Shown here piece after piece: positions 1 to 12,690 of a stretch of DNA of 64,000 nt (positions are counted from its first letter, which is position 1; every line of letters begins with the position of its first letter). Origin of the DNA: Sipunculus nudus (lineage: Eukaryota > Annelida > Sipuncula > Golfingiida > Sipunculidae); assembly GCA_026874595.1 (NCBI GenBank), contig CM049320.1, forward strand, positions 12,177,964-12,241,963. Reading direction: 5' to 3'. Position numbers and translations under genes: made by a program. The notes under the pieces were generated by a model. It worked only from the letters and a program-made list of their open reading frames with translations, was not told the DNA's origin and ran no database searches.

Positions 1-853
1 GTAAAGTTTGAAATTGACTACATCATGTATTGCTTTGGTGTAACACTCCCTCCTGTCCCACATGATTTTGATGTATTGTTTTATTTTCCAGATCATGTTC
101 TGCATGATTTTAAGGTATTGTTTTATTTTCCATATCATTTCACTGTACATCTTCCAAATGTCTTTTTATTTCCCAAACAGACAGTGCTACTGTTATTTTT
201 CTGAAATATTTAAGGGCGTTCAATAATCAAGAATGTTAAAATCTGAAAAGTTTACCATTCCTTTGAGATCTTATTAAATTCCGGAGCATCCATTTATCAG
301 CCAGAGGGGAATCTTGGTAAAGTTTTATTTCATTGATGCCAACAGGAGGAAAGCAAGCATTGAAAGAAGAAATTTATCACAGTTAAAAAAATAGAGAAAT
401 ATACTTTGCTGTATTTAGAAAATATTTTGTAAATAAGAATTGTCTGCTTTTTATAAGGATGTACATCTCAAATATGGTACCCCAGTCCATTTTTTTACAT
501 GGTCACTAAATCAATAAACTTTTGTGGATAGTAATTTTTTCCTTTATTGCTAATCATAATTAGATAAATTTGTTAAGGTAATAACAAAATATTGAAAGTA
601 TTCCAATTGAAAATTTATAAATGAAAACCCATTTCACTTTTTGTGTTATTTCAGTGTTTGCATCGCTAAAAATGATATATTTACATTAGTTGTAGTGTTA
701 TCCTAAGAATGTGTTGAACTAATCATACATCAAAGTTTGTCCTCTATAGTTTTAAAACAGTATATAACTAGCATTGACCACGTTAGGGAAATGTTAGTGA
801 CAAGTAGACGGTGCCCTGTAATGAAAAGTGTAGATTATGACAGCATTTATGAA
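1..853. other. AT-rich non-coding DNA with a 42-bp duplication
   Basis: No gene is recognisable. A 42-bp unit beginning CATGATTTT is present twice in tandem (61-102 and 103-144) with a few substitutions. The 8 bases ending at 853 (TTTATGAA) are the left target duplication of the hAT element that follows. Confidence 0.6.
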
Positions 854-2404
854 CAGGGTTGGGTTTTAGGCTGCCCAAAACCTGTTTTTGGCAGGGCAGG
901 GCCTAAAACCTGCCTTTAACTGCCTAAAATAAGTTATAACCTGCCTAAAACTGCCTTTAACTGCCTAAAACCTTACATACCCTCACCTATGACTTGTAAT
1001 TTAACTATGTTTTATTGCTACACAACTAAATGCATTAAAGAAATATGCTCAACAAATTATTTTATTTAAACTAAATAAATTAAACCATGATACAAAAAAA
1101 AGCATCAAATGAATACAACACTACTTCATGTTTTCCTTATGTTCTCTGACAGTTTTAGTTTGTATCCCCAAATTATGGTCTGAGGTCTCCCACCTTCATT
1201 ACTGCCAATTTATAAAAGAATGCTCATACTGTAAGCTTACAACCAGATAGTTTGATGGGCTTTATGATTACAAGGGATTAAATATTGTTATATATGCGAA
1301 AGAATGTTTCCTAAATTAAGTTGTTCCATTTACACTGATGAATATAGCCCTGTATACTGTAGTCTCACTAATATATCATGTATGTTTTGTATGCCTGTAG
1401 CTTCAAATGGCACAAAGCAAAAGATTGATGTTTTAAAAAATATCAGATCTTTTATGCTAGCTATCAACTAAAAATATGATATTTTTTACATTATCTGATA
1501 ATGAACAAGGATGTTTATTCCCTTAGCTAGGTCATGCTTTGTCAAATTTTAAGATTTTGTGCACATTCTTATTGTCTATATAATGATGGATATGCTCTGT
1601 TAACTGTATGATGAGATTGTGAAAGGTTTACCTTATGAAAATGGAACCCTCATGAAACACAATAATTAGTATAAAACTGAAAAATGTGAAAATATATTGT
1701 AGTGAATATGTTGCAAACCACATAATATTCATAATCACTTTTGGACCGTGTTCAGTCTAAAGGCCTGAGAAACTTACAAGTCAGAGGCCCTGACTGCATC
1801 ACCCAGTAAAAGGTTTGACTCAAGAACAGTTTTCAGTGCAAGGGCTTTGATTACATCATCCTAGTCTGTCATGTATGAAAGTTCACATGAACATCTACAA
1901 GGACACTGCAGTGAGACTTCTGACCATTGCGTCTTATGACCCCATTACCCTGATAAATAGTTATTTACTGGTCTAATCAAGCATGGCCTCCCTTTCTGAT
2001 ACTGGAGGCTCTGTTACATCATTCCTGGTAGTAGGGCACTCATCAGCAAACCCAAAGGGTCCTGATAATGATATTACCTTGGCCAATGAAACCATGTGCC
2101 ACACAAACATGGTTTTATGCTCAAGTAACCTATACAGGCTCTTTGAAGACTGCATGATACCAGCCAACAGGAAATCATGCATTCCTAATACCTGAAACCT
2201 TCCAGAAGCCAAACAAAGCTTTGTGACTGCATCACTCTAGCCAGTTTGTTAGGTTTATAGATCTTTAAGTCAAAATTTAAACAAATACAGGTTTTAGGCA
2301 CTTTTGGTGCCCAAAACCTGCCTAAAACCTGTTTTAGGCGGGGCAGTTTTAACCAGGTTATAACCTATGGTTAAAACCTTCCTGCCTAAAACTTGCCAAC
2401 CCTG
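854..2404. mobile_element. Non-autonomous hAT element with TTTTAGGC subterminal repeats
   Basis: The left end reads CAGGGTTGGGTTTTAGGC and the reverse complement of the right end reads CAGGGTTGGCAAGTTTTAGG. The element is flanked by a perfect 8-bp duplication, TTTATGAA, at 846-853 and 2405-2412, the target-site length known for hAT elements. Just inside both ends are clustered CCTGCCTAAAAC / GTTTTAGGCAGG motifs (about 865-975 and 2290-2395), which would be the subterminal transposase-binding repeats. The interior (1765-2250) holds a degenerate repeat with phrases such as CTGCATCA and TACATCAT. No transposase reading frame is visible, so it depends on a transposase made elsewhere. The two short frames near 1973-2212 on opposite strands look like chance frames. 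Confidence 0.85.
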
Positions 2405-3368
2405 TTTATGAATAGACCCCTGGAACTTTGAATATAAAAGATAATGTTTAGTGACGTGAAGAGATGTGAGAGCTCACTCAAGCATCCCTCATTATCCAGG
2501 AGGCTGGTGATTAGGGATACAACAGCTGTGGTACCTGTCTGAGTTCTCCATCTGCCTCATATTTCTCCCCAGTCTCAGCAAGTGCCACCTCATGTAACCA
2601 TAGTAATAGCTTCACTTAAGTATCATTAAGTTGGGTTAATTGCCTCTGAAACACACTGACCCAATTTATCTTGAGCATAAATCCAAAAACCATGACAATA
2701 TTTACCTGCATGTTGTACTACTGGTAGGCTAATTCCTTCTGTGCCGTCTGACTCACATTTAATGATACTATTGACATGCACTGTGGGTACAGCAGTATAA
2801 CAATAAAGGAAATATGTGTGTATATATATATATATCAGGGAGCTTCAAATAGTTGGCATTAGCACTAGGATTGCGGATCACGTCCAATGTTGCCTGCATT
2901 CTTGATAAGAAACCTCACAATTGGGTGTAAAAGCTCTTTGATCTGGCTACAGACGCTTGCCTATTGCGCTAGGATTATCACTGATGCATTGCAGAAGATA
3001 CCACAGAATCACTTGGCAAGGAAGCTCACTCATCAGTCCCATACTGGATAAATATATTCTTTTCAGATGTAATGAATTTATAAGATATGAATTTTAGTTA
3101 ACACTGTAATATTGTGGGTTACTTCATATTGAACTATATTATACAAGGGATTTGCTTGCTTAAAAAAATATCTGCAAAAATTATTTTATTGTACAGGAAT
3201 GTCTGCTTATTTCTTGGCTTGAACAGACCAGTCTTTAGGAATGGCTGACTTTGTTCACCAATAAGTTATAGGGGGAGAAATTACATTAATGGCAAGCAGA
3301 CAAACTTAACTTATCAGGAAAAACAAAAATAATAGTGTAACTGTTGGTAAAGTCAGATACAATTAAAA
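2405..3368. other. AT-rich non-coding DNA
   Basis: Starts with the right 8-bp target duplication of the hAT element. There is a short (TA)n run near 2820-2834. I see no gene or further repeat structure. Confidence 0.5.
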
Positions 3369-4365
3369 CAAGGGACCCATGGGTCACGGCGCTCAGCTGA
3401 TCGTGATTGGACTATAAATGTTTCTCCACTGTGATACTATATCGAGTCAATAAAGCTTATGAATATCATGGACATGTTGGGCTATTATAAAGGAATGTAA
3501 TGTAATATGTGAGTAAATGATAAATGAAATTACCTGACTGATGGATTAATAGAGTCAAATATAGTGGTTTATTTTTTATTTATTTAGGAGGGGTTGAAAA
3601 TTGTGATATATTTGAGGAAATATGAATGCAATAACAGCAGTAATAAGCAGTAGTAGAATGATGATAAGGCTATTTGTTGAAGGATCTAAAGTGTATGGTA
3701 GTCTGCAAGCATTCAATTTGACAGATATGATGTTATGATTAACTATGCTGATGAAGTGATTTATGAATTTGTGACTGTATGACACAATATCTCTTTAGTC
3801 TTGACAAGGTACATTATTGTGATGCCCACTATGTCTACATATTACACAATATTGACATAATTTCTGGCATGTACATAGGTACCTATGGACGAATAGTTAT
3901 ACAAAATATTAAAGTATGAATATATCTGATTCATCTTGTTCTTGCTCACTGAGGCTGACTTTGGGATAGGGATCGGAGACGGGAAAAGTGAGGGCAGCAC
4001 AAAGGTGGATGTAGAAATATTCTATTGTAATGTTTTTCATTTATATAAGAATATGAAAAGCTAAGAGGAAAGGGGCCCTCCTACATGGTTATAGTAAAGT
4101 TCTAAATATATGATTGCAAACTAATACTCTGACAAGACTGTCATGAAGAAAAACAGTAAAAGTTTTGAGATACTGTGATGCATATGAAAATTTACATATG
4201 GACAGGCAAGTGGACAGAATGGACTAATACATTTATTTCACTTTCAAGGGAATAATGCATTTAAGTTTATATATAATCCTATTTTTTTAAGCATATCCAC
4301 TTTTTCCATTAAGAAGTTTTTATCTGAATCATTTTTTTATTTACAGGTTTTATAAATTTTTAATA

Positions 4366-4494
4366 AAAAAACTGACAATATAAGTTAAAATATTAGAATT
4401 GTTGCAAAAGTTTCAATCTTTATATATACAGATTAAAAAACTGAAACTATAAGTTAAAATATTAGAATTGTTGCAAAAGTTGCAATCATCATAT
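4366..4494. repeat. Two-copy tandem duplication, about 69-bp unit
   Basis: The phrase TAAGTTAAAATATTAGAATT is followed by GTTGCAAAAGTT twice, at 4381 and again at 4450, each preceded by AAAAAACTGA. It lies inside the minus-strand host element. Confidence 0.7.
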
Positions 4495-5377
4495 ATCCAG
4501 AGTGTAGCTCATATTGGGTCATATTATGCATACACATATATTTTATTAATTTTTAAATCATAAATGTTTAAACTGAATTTAAAAGAAAATAATGCCACAA
4601 TAGGCATCTACAAGAATATTCCTTGAATCACTATTAAAAAGTTTTGCACATTGGAGTTTTCAGTACATGCTTAATTTTATTCACCAAAATAAAATAAAAG
4701 ATTCAGTAAATTTGATAAAATAAAACATCTTTTCAAATAAAGTATACACACTGTTGGTTGAATGAGGGACAAACAATATCATAATTACTATCCCAGTTTT
4801 AATTTATTACTGGAATTAATAGTCAATTTCACACCTGGTGAAGTTTTTACTCTTCTGAAGTAAGGAATTACTTATCTCATGAACATCCACACTTTCATAG
4901 CAATACAATACTTTGTGGACACAATTAAATGTACACTTTAATTATTGTAACCCTGGTGGTACAATACAAAATCTAAAATGTAGCATAGCCTAGAATAAGA
5001 ATGAATCAAATACAGAAAATGATAATATTCATCTAGTTTATGCACCATCTGGGGGGGGGGGGGGGAGTGCAGGGCAGATTGCTGGTAGTGGCCAAGCTGA
5101 CCCAAGGCAAGATGCCTGGGGTGGGTTACATAATGCAAGTGAAGGCTGTACTACTAGGTGGCTAGATGTAAACAACACTTGACATGGTGTATGAAAACAT
5201 GAATAAAAGCTATTCTTTCCAATCAATTTCTTTGAAATTTCAGATTTTAAAAGATTAAATCCTTATGTATATATGCTGTGAAAATTAAATCAACAGTGCC
5301 AAAGTTGGACAAAATTTAAGGTATTGATTTTTTAGCTCAGCTGACTGAAAGTCATCTGAGCTATAGCGATCACTCTT

Positions 5378-5435
5378 TGTCCGTCGTCCGTCTGTCTGTC
5401 TGTCTGTCTGTCCGTCTGTCCGTCTGTCCGTCCGT
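5378..5435 (+). repeat. TCTG/TCCG tetranucleotide tract at the 5' end of A1
   Basis: Imperfect CCGTCTGTCTGTCTGTC run just inside the 5' hairpin. Similar TCCG-rich tracts sit at the same place in the copies at 5785-5825, 25390-25420, 46445-46465, 47845-47895 and 51485-51535, and on the minus strand at 12590-12640. On the minus strand it translates as a TDGQTDRQTD repeat, which is an artefact and not a protein. Confidence 0.85.
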
Positions 5436-5732
5436 TAACCAGGCACAAATCGTAACCGCTGGACCTAGAACCTTGTAACTTGGGATTCTGAGAGGTCCAT
5501 AAAAAATCTCCTTGGAAACCAGAAATTAGGTCTCTGTTACCCATATCCTTCGAGCTATATGGCCCCAAAGTACCCCCCAGAAAAGTCAAAAATTTCATAC
5601 AAAAACTTCAATATCTCATTAACTACTTGACTGATGGTCATGATTTTTGGCATACATATTGATCATGAGATGTTACATCACTTCCTGCAGACTGGTGGCG
5701 CCACCTGTTTTTTTTGATTTTTTACGAATTTT

Positions 5733-8362
5733 TTAGCTCAGCTGACTATAAGTCATCTGAGCTATAGTCGTGGTCCATTGTCCGTCGTCCGTCCGTCTGT
5801 CCGTCCGTCCGTCCGTCCGTCCGTAGATGTGGCACGTTTGAAACCGTAAGACCTAGGAATCCAAAATTCGGCATAATGTTAGATGTCCCCAAGATCTCCT
5901 ACCAAGCCGAAAACTGGGTCTTTGCAACTTCTTTTCTTTGAGAAATTAGGGAAAAACCTCAATTTTTTATTAAAAACCTATTTTCACACTTCAGGACTGC
6001 CTGATATCAAAACCACTCATCTGTTTTTCCTCATATTTACCATAAATATTCCTCTATATAGTTCCTATGTACATGCCAGAAATTATGTCTGTATTATTTA
6101 ATTTAAAAAAGTTATGGGCCCAAACATTATGCATTTTGTAAAAAATCAGGAAAGATATTTGATCACTTAACACAAAAAATGTTAAAGCTATCGACCTTTT
6201 TTCCAGTAATATAACTTTAATTAATCAAAATTAAATTGTATACCCAAAATTAGATGAAAATCTTTTAAATTTTCTAAAATATTAATAAAAATAAAAAATT
6301 GGTACCTTAAATTTTGCCCAACTTTGACCATGGCACGTTTTTTTCCTGTAAGTACTGTGGATTTAATTTTCACAGCATGTTTTTGTTAGCATTTCAACTG
6401 TTAACACCAAAAATTTGAAACCAGTTGATCAAAAACTGTAGATTTTAATAAGTTTTCAAGTACCATGTGACATATTGTTTACATCAAGCTAGTGTTATGC
6501 AGTTTGCAAGAGCTCAGCTCCCCAGCATCAGCTCTTAGTTCCTTAAATTCGGCATACAGTTAGATGTCTCCAAAATCCCCTACCATGCCAAGAATTTGGT
6601 CACTAGGACTTAATACCTTCAAGATATTAATGAAAAACTTCATTTTTCCATTAAAAACCCATTGTTACACTTCAAGACTGCCTTATATCAAAACCACTGA
6701 TCTGACTTTAATCATAAATAATATACATATTTTTCATTCTCTATGCACATGCCAGAATGATGTCAGTATTGCGTAATTGTTTTAAGTTATGGGCCCAAAC
6801 ATAATGCACTTTTTAAAAAATCAAGAAATATATTTACTCCCTTAACAAGGGCATTGCTGAAGCTAGAGATTTTTTTGTCAGGGATGTAACATTATTTAAT
6901 CAAGATTCAATTGAATACCCAAAATTAGTTCTGAATTTTTCAAATTTTATAAGTTATTAGTATAAATATAAAATTAGTACCTTAAATTTTGCCCAACTCT
7001 GACCATGGCACGTTTGTGTCCTGTGAGCACTGTTGATATAATTTTCGTATCATGCACACATAAGGATTTCAGCTTTTTAGTTTAGAAAGCTGAAAGAAAT
7101 TTGCCAAAAATTGTAGCTTTTATTAATGTTTTTTATGAGACCCTGTCAGACTTTGGCTCTCTCCAGCCCCTCTTGAGTCACCTGTATGTTGACCTTGTTG
7201 ACCTTTCATCAAATTATGCATGCTTGAGGCGAGGCATACAGGAATCCAGGCAGCTTATGGCCAGCCACAGTTGATCCAGGTGTCCAACCCAACTCATCTA
7301 GTAGTTTTAACCAATAACATAACAATAAACAATAAATTAATAAATTTTTATTGGTTTTTAATAACAAATTAAAGAAAAATAGAAAAGGAATTTGTTAGTT
7401 TATAATAACAGGAAATTAACTAGCAGTTACTGATGATATAAGAATCTTGTATCGATGGGTAGAATGTCACATATTCCAAATAACACCATGCAGTCACCTA
7501 TGGCATTTTTCAGTTCAATTTTAATGATAAAGAAGTAAATCATATTATTCATTACTAATCACTAGGGATCATATGAAGGAAATTAATGATAGACAAAGAT
7601 GCAGTTGATAATATTAATCTAGATTCCTACTGTGTCTAGTGTGTACATTGATGTGAAATTAGTCCAAAATGAATTTTTTACAGTTATTTTTTAATATAAA
7701 TAAAAGCCATAAAACCAGGTACTTATGATCATTATTTAAATGTGTGAATTTTGTATATTCTGGATTCTCAACATCATTGGTTGGTGAAACTGAATAAATA
7801 CCAGACATGGTGCAAATACTTTGTAATTGTATATAAATACGAATATGATTATGTACTCCATTATAAAATTTCTTGCATAAAGAATAGGAATTCAGGTAAA
7901 AATGAAAGTATATGAATACTCGTGCAAATACTTTCAAAATGTATTCATGAATGCATTCATGAATATATTCTTTAATATTATTTTAATAATCATATCAGTT
8001 ATATTTCATTTAAAAAAATCATATGATTCTCTTATTATTTTTTATAAAAATTATATTTGGGACAATATTTGTAATTTTTGTTAATAAATAGTTAAACTCT
8101 TATATTATATGTTCTGCTTATAAGTTATATGGCCAAGTCAAAATCTGTGTGACAATAGTACTCCATTTGTTAATAAAATAAATGAAATCAATCCTCTTCC
8201 CTGTCTCCAAAGGTACTATCGAAATCATACATAAGCTAAACAACAACAACTCATAATACAGCTTATATTTATTACCACACAAAACCAGCATGTGCCTCAT
8301 TTCTAAATAATATTTTTTTATCATATATAACAGCTGAGCGTCGTGACCCATAGGTCCCTTGT
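5733..8362 (+). mobile_element. Helentron-like element B1 nested in A1
   Basis: Begins T-run/AGCTCAGCTGACTATAAG with the hairpin partner TCATCTGAGC, then TCGTGGTCCATTGTCCGTCG and a (TCCG)n tract. Ends CAGCTGAGCGTCGTGACCC, ATAGGTC, CCTTG|TTT. Two related internal modules (about 5840-6420 and 6545-7080) each carry GGCACGTTT and CCTTAAATTTTGCCCAACT. The insertion splits a module of A1: 6 Ts on the left plus 3 on the right, against 7 Ts at the uninterrupted site near 47444. It is about the same length as 47796-50423 and nearly identical to it along its whole length. Frames inside it are chance frames. Confidence 0.8.
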
Positions 8363-10034
8363 TTCTCTATTTTTGAGACCTTTAAAAATGTGAACATCTG
8401 TTAACAAGGCACAATTCATAAAGACTGGACTTAGAATCTTAATTCTTGACACACTGAGAGGTCCATGAAAAATCTCCTTGGAAACCAGAAATTAGGTCTC
8501 TGTTACCCATATCCTTTGAGCTATGGGGCCCCAAAGTACCCCCCAGAATAATAAAAAATTTCATACAAAAACTTCAATATCTCAATAACTACATCACTGA
8601 TGGTCTTCATTTTTTGCATACATATTGATCATGAGATGTTCGATCAGTTCCTGCAGACTGGTGGCGCCACCTGTACTGTTTGATTTTTTACGATTTTTTT
8701 CCTCTATTTTTAAGACCTTTGAGGATGCTGTCATCTGTTAGCGTGGCACAAATCGTAACGACTGGACCTAGAATCTTCATTTTCGACACACTGAGAGACC
8801 TATGAAAAGTCTCCATGGAAACTAGAAATTAGGTCTCTGTTACCCATATCCTTCGAGCTATGGGGCCCAAAATTACCCCCCAGAATAGTCAAAAATTTCA
8901 TACAAAAACTTCAATATCTCATTAACTACATCACTGATGGTCATGATTTTCGACATACATATTGATCATGAGATGTTTCATCAGTTTGTGCAGACTGGTG
9001 GCGCCACCTGTATTTTTCAATGTTCACGAATTGTTTTCTCCATTTTTGAGACCTTTAAGGATGTAGTGATCTGTCAACAGGGTACAAATCGTAACAACTG
9101 GACCTAGAATCTTCGTTCTTGACACACAGGGAGACCCATGATAAGTCTCCATGGAAACCTGAAATTTGGTCTCTGTTACCCATATCCTTTGAGCTATGGC
9201 ACTCCAAAGTACAGCTCAGAATAATGGAAAATTTGATCAGTATCTGAACAACTAATGCAGAGATAACCATAATTGTTTGCATGGATATTGATCATGGAGT
9301 GTTTCATAAGTTTCTGCAGACTGGTGGCACCACCTGTATTTGTTCGTTTTTTTTTTACAAAATTTTTCTGTATTTTTGAGACCTTTAAAGATATGAACAT
9401 CTGTTAACAGGGCACAAATCATAAAAACTGGACCAAGAATCTTCATTCTTGACACACAGGGAGACCCATGAAAAGTCTCCATGGAAACTTGAAATTAGGT
9501 CTCTGTTACCCATATTCTTTAAGCTGTATGGGTCCAAAATACCCCCCCCCCCCCCCCGAATAATGGAAAATTTGATACAAAAACTGCAGTATTTCAATAA
9601 CTACAACACTGATGGTCATGATTTTCGGCATACATATTGATCATGAGCTGTTCCATCAGTTTCTGCAGACTGGGTGTGCCACCTCTATTTTTTTTTCAAA
9701 TTTTTACGAATTTTTTTCTTTTTTTTTGAGACCTTTAAAGATGTGGTTATCTGTCAACAGGGTACAAATCGCAACAACTGGACCTAGAATCTTCATTCTT
9801 GTCATGCAAGGAGGCCCATGAAAGGTGCCTGTGGAAACTTGAAATTAGGTCTCTGTTACCCATATCCTTCAAGCTATAGGACTCCGAAGTATCCCTCAGA
9901 ATAATGGACAATTTGATACAAAAACTGAAGTATCTGAACAACTAATGCAGAGATCACCATGATTTTTTGCATGGATATTGACCATTAAGTGTTTTTATTA
10001 GTTTCTGCAGACTGGTGGAGCCACCTGTATTTTT
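8363..10034 (+). repeat. Tandem array of five about 330-bp modules (A1)
   Basis: Each unit runs: CTCTATTTTTGAGACCTTTA, a CATCTGTTAACAGGGCACAA-type phrase, ACTGGACCTAGAATCTTC, a GGAAACCTGAAATTAGG-type phrase, TCTCTGTTACCCATATCC, a purine-rich then C-rich tract, CTCATTAACTACATCACTG-like text, TTGATCATGAGATGTT, then CTGCAGACTGGTGGCGCCAC and CTG. Palindromes are intact at 8660 and 8997 and degenerate at 9326 (GGTGGCACCACC) and 10014 (GGTGGAGCCACC). A C homopolymer sits at about 9541-9557. The units diverge moderately from each other, so the array is older than the B insertions. Confidence 0.85.
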
Positions 10035-11205
10035 GTATCCGCCAAAACGAAGTTTTGCGGATACTATGTTTTTGACCGAGTTCCTCCGCCGCGGCGGCGT
10101 TCGTTTCCAGAGAGCTCCTCGGAGTCTAATGGACCGATTTTTCCCAAACTTACACCTATTATCGGGTCACATGTGAACTGGTGCCTAACCAATTTGCATT
10201 GACCTCTGACCTTTCCTCTCTATCCAGTGTCCATTTGTGGGTCTGTTTCCACTCATAAACCCTCATATCTCGGGAACCGTTTGATCGATCAGGAAATAAA
10301 ATTGATACAAATGTAGCCCTTGGATTGCTTTATAACATACTCAAAAAATGGTGGCGCCACCTGTAACCATGTTTGCACAGTGTCCATCTGTTCATATGCC
10401 TTGGGTTAAAATCACTCATATCTCTGCAGTGAATTGACTAATTCACCTGAAATTCGTCATGTGTATACATCCAGGATAGCTTTCTTGATTTTATGACAGG
10501 TGGCGCCACCTACGTTCACGTTCACGCTGATGACATCCAAGCTTATATCTCGGGAACCGTTTGACCGATCAGGAAATAAAATTTATACAAATGTAGCCCT
10601 TTGATAGCTCTGTAACATACACAAAAAATGGTGGCGCCACCTGTAACAATGTTTGCACAGCGTCTGTCTGTTAGTCTGCCGTGGCCTAAAATTACTCATT
10701 TCTCTGTAGTGGTTCGACATAACTGCCTAAAATTTTGCAGGTTTATACATCGTGGACAGCTTTCTTGATTTTATGACAGGTGGCGCCACCTACATCCTAG
10801 TTAACGCTGGACACATCCAAGCTCATATCTCAGGAACCATTTGACCGATTGGGCCAAAATTGTGCATGTGTTTAGATCTCACATAGGTCTTTATCATACA
10901 CAAAACTAGAGGGGTTACCTGCAAAGATTTTTGCACAGTGTTTGTCTGTTTGTCTGCCATGGGCAAAAATCGCTCATATACATGTAGTGGTTTGACTTTT
11001 CTGCCTAAAATTTTGCAGGTGTATACAACTTGGACAGCTTTCTGGATTTGTGGTAGGTGGCACAACCTACATACACATTTAGGCTGCAGACATCCATGCT
11101 AATATGCAACGTACCTCACTCTATTTCCCCTTGCCACTCAATCCATGCCTCACTATCCGATTTTGGCAGATACATGTAGTCACTTGTCGGTTACCCGTAT
11201 TCTAG
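10035..11205 (+). mobile_element. CTAG-ended Helitron-like element C1 nested in A1
   Basis: Opens with GTATCCGCCAAAAC, whose complement GTTTTGCGGATAC follows after GAA (13-bp stem, one bulged C). The 3' end has the degenerate inverted copy GGCAGATAC (GGCGGATAC in the second copy) followed by CCCGTATTCTAG|TTT. The sequence on either side rejoins as TATTTTT / TTTT-AAA-TTTAC-ATTTTTCTCTA, the normal A-module linker, so the insertion is precise, lies in a T-run and shows no obvious target duplication. Inside are tandem modules with CATATCTCGGGAACCGTTTG and palindromes at 10350, 10499, 10630 and 10779. There is no protein-coding capacity. Confidence 0.7.
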
Positions 11206-12690
11206 TTTTAAAAGTTTACACATTTTTCTCTATTTTTGAGATATATAAATACAGACTAAATCTTGGCCTGTTGGTTAATCTGTTTGATGCTTCAGTTGAA
11301 TGGGTATATACTACCATTGTTATGATAAAATTTCCTTTTGTGAATCTCTTCCCAGTCAGCTGAGCGTCATGACCCATGGGTCACTTGTTATTTATTCTAA
11401 TAACTTGAAAAATTTGCAAAATTCAGATCTAATTTTGGGTAAACAATTGAATCTTGATTAAATAAAGTTACATTCCTGAATAAAAGTCTCTAGGTTCAGC
11501 AATTCTCATGTTAGGTGAGTAAATATATTTCCTGATTTTTTTTAAAAATTGCATTATGTTTTGGCCCATAACTTCAAAATAATACCTAATACTGACCTAA
11601 TTTTTGGTATGTTCATAGAAAATGTATGAAAGAATGTGAATACTAAATAAGATCAAAAACAGATCAGTGGTTTTGATATTAGGCAGCCTTGAAGTGTAAC
11701 AATGGCTTTTTTTATGGAAAACTGAGGTTTTTTTTCCTTAATATCTCGAAGGAACGAAGTCCTAATGACTCAATTTTCGGCATGGTAGGAGATTTTGGGG
11801 ACATCTAAAATTATGCCAACAGCCTTGGGAGCATAGTGATGTGCACTGAATGACCTACAGTCATCAAAGTGGACTGCTTGACAATGTAAGGGAATACAAC
11901 AAGAGCCTCCAAAAAAAATTCAATAACTAGCCTAATTTTGCAGCTTTTATTTTCAAATTTCAGATTTTAACAGATTAAATCCTTATGTATACATGCTGTG
12001 AAAATTAAATCCACAGTACTTACAGAAAAAAAACGTGCCGTGGCCAAAGTTAGGCAAAATTTAAGGTACCAATTTTATATTTTTTCCAATATTTAAAATT
12101 TTGAATTTAAATTGAAAAAAATTGAATTTAAAAGAAAATTGAATTTAAAAAATTTTGATCTAATTTTTGGTATACAATTAAATTTTGATTAATTAAAGTT
12201 GTATTACTGGAAAAAAGTCCCTACCTTTAACACTTTTGGTCTTAAGTGACCAAATATCTTCCTGATTTTTTTACAAAGTCCATTATGTTTGGGCCCATAA
12301 CTTTTTTAAATTATATAAGACTGACTTAATATCTGGCATGTACATAGGAACTATATAGAGGAATATTTATGGTAAATATGAAGAAAACCAGATGAGTGGT
12401 TTTGATATTAGGCAGTCCTGAAGTGTGAAAATAGATTTCTAATAAAAAATTGAGGTTTTTCCTTAATATCTTGAAGGAATGAAGTCCTATTGACCCAATT
12501 TTCGGCATGGTAGGAGATTTTGGGGACATCTAACTGTATGCCGAATTTCAGATTCGTAGGTCCAACGGTGTCGAACATGCCAGTCTTACGGATGGACATC
12601 TGGACGGACGGACGGCACGACAGACGAACGGACGACGGACAATGGACCATGACTACAGCTCAGATGACTTATAGTCAGCTGAGCTAAAAA

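Larger units (their letters stand above)
5332..11387 (+). mobile_element. Large Helentron-like element A1 with tandem about 330-bp modules
   Basis: The 5' end is a T-run, AGCTCAGCTGAC, a hairpin, then CGATCACTCTTTGTCCGTCG and a (TCTG/TCCG)n tract at about 5378-5435. The 3' end is GTCAGCTGAGC, GTCAT, the palindrome GACCCATGGGTC and ACTTG|TT at 11384-11389. The inverted pair GCTCAGCTGAC / GTCAGCTGAGC is subterminal. Between the ends are six modules (first about 5455-5730, the rest 8363-10034) and a unique tail (11206-11387) that is also present at 54356-54515. It sits in a T-run of the minus-strand host: 6 Ts on the left plus 2 on the right, against 6 Ts in the uninterrupted relative. It is interrupted by elements at 5733-8362 and 10035-11205. 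It carries no transposase, so I infer it is non-autonomous. Confidence 0.75.
3369..12690 (-). mobile_element. Helentron-like host element (minus strand), split by a 6 kb insertion
   Basis: Read on the minus strand, the 5' end lies at about 12690 (TTTTTAGCTCAGCTGACTAT, then a hairpin and a TCCGTCCG-rich stretch at 12590-12640). The 3' end lies at 3369 (TCAGCTGAGCGCCGTGACCC, the palindrome GACCCATGGGTC, then CCTTG|TTTT). Two related internal modules run 12550-11985 and 11825-11390. The second is cut in the T-run of GATTTTTT at 5333 and resumes at about 11388. The continuous plus-strand relative at 25341-27203 shows that the two halves belong together. The part from about 5310 down to 4060 matches 25920-27130 in reverse. 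Without the insertion the element is about 3.3 kb. No protein is encoded. Confidence 0.75.

Noticed and set aside
5332-5598. Open frame on the minus strand with a TDGQTDRQTDRQTD repeat
   Set aside because: It is a translation of the TCTG/TCCG microsatellite and element 5' end; the same repeat elsewhere is out of frame.
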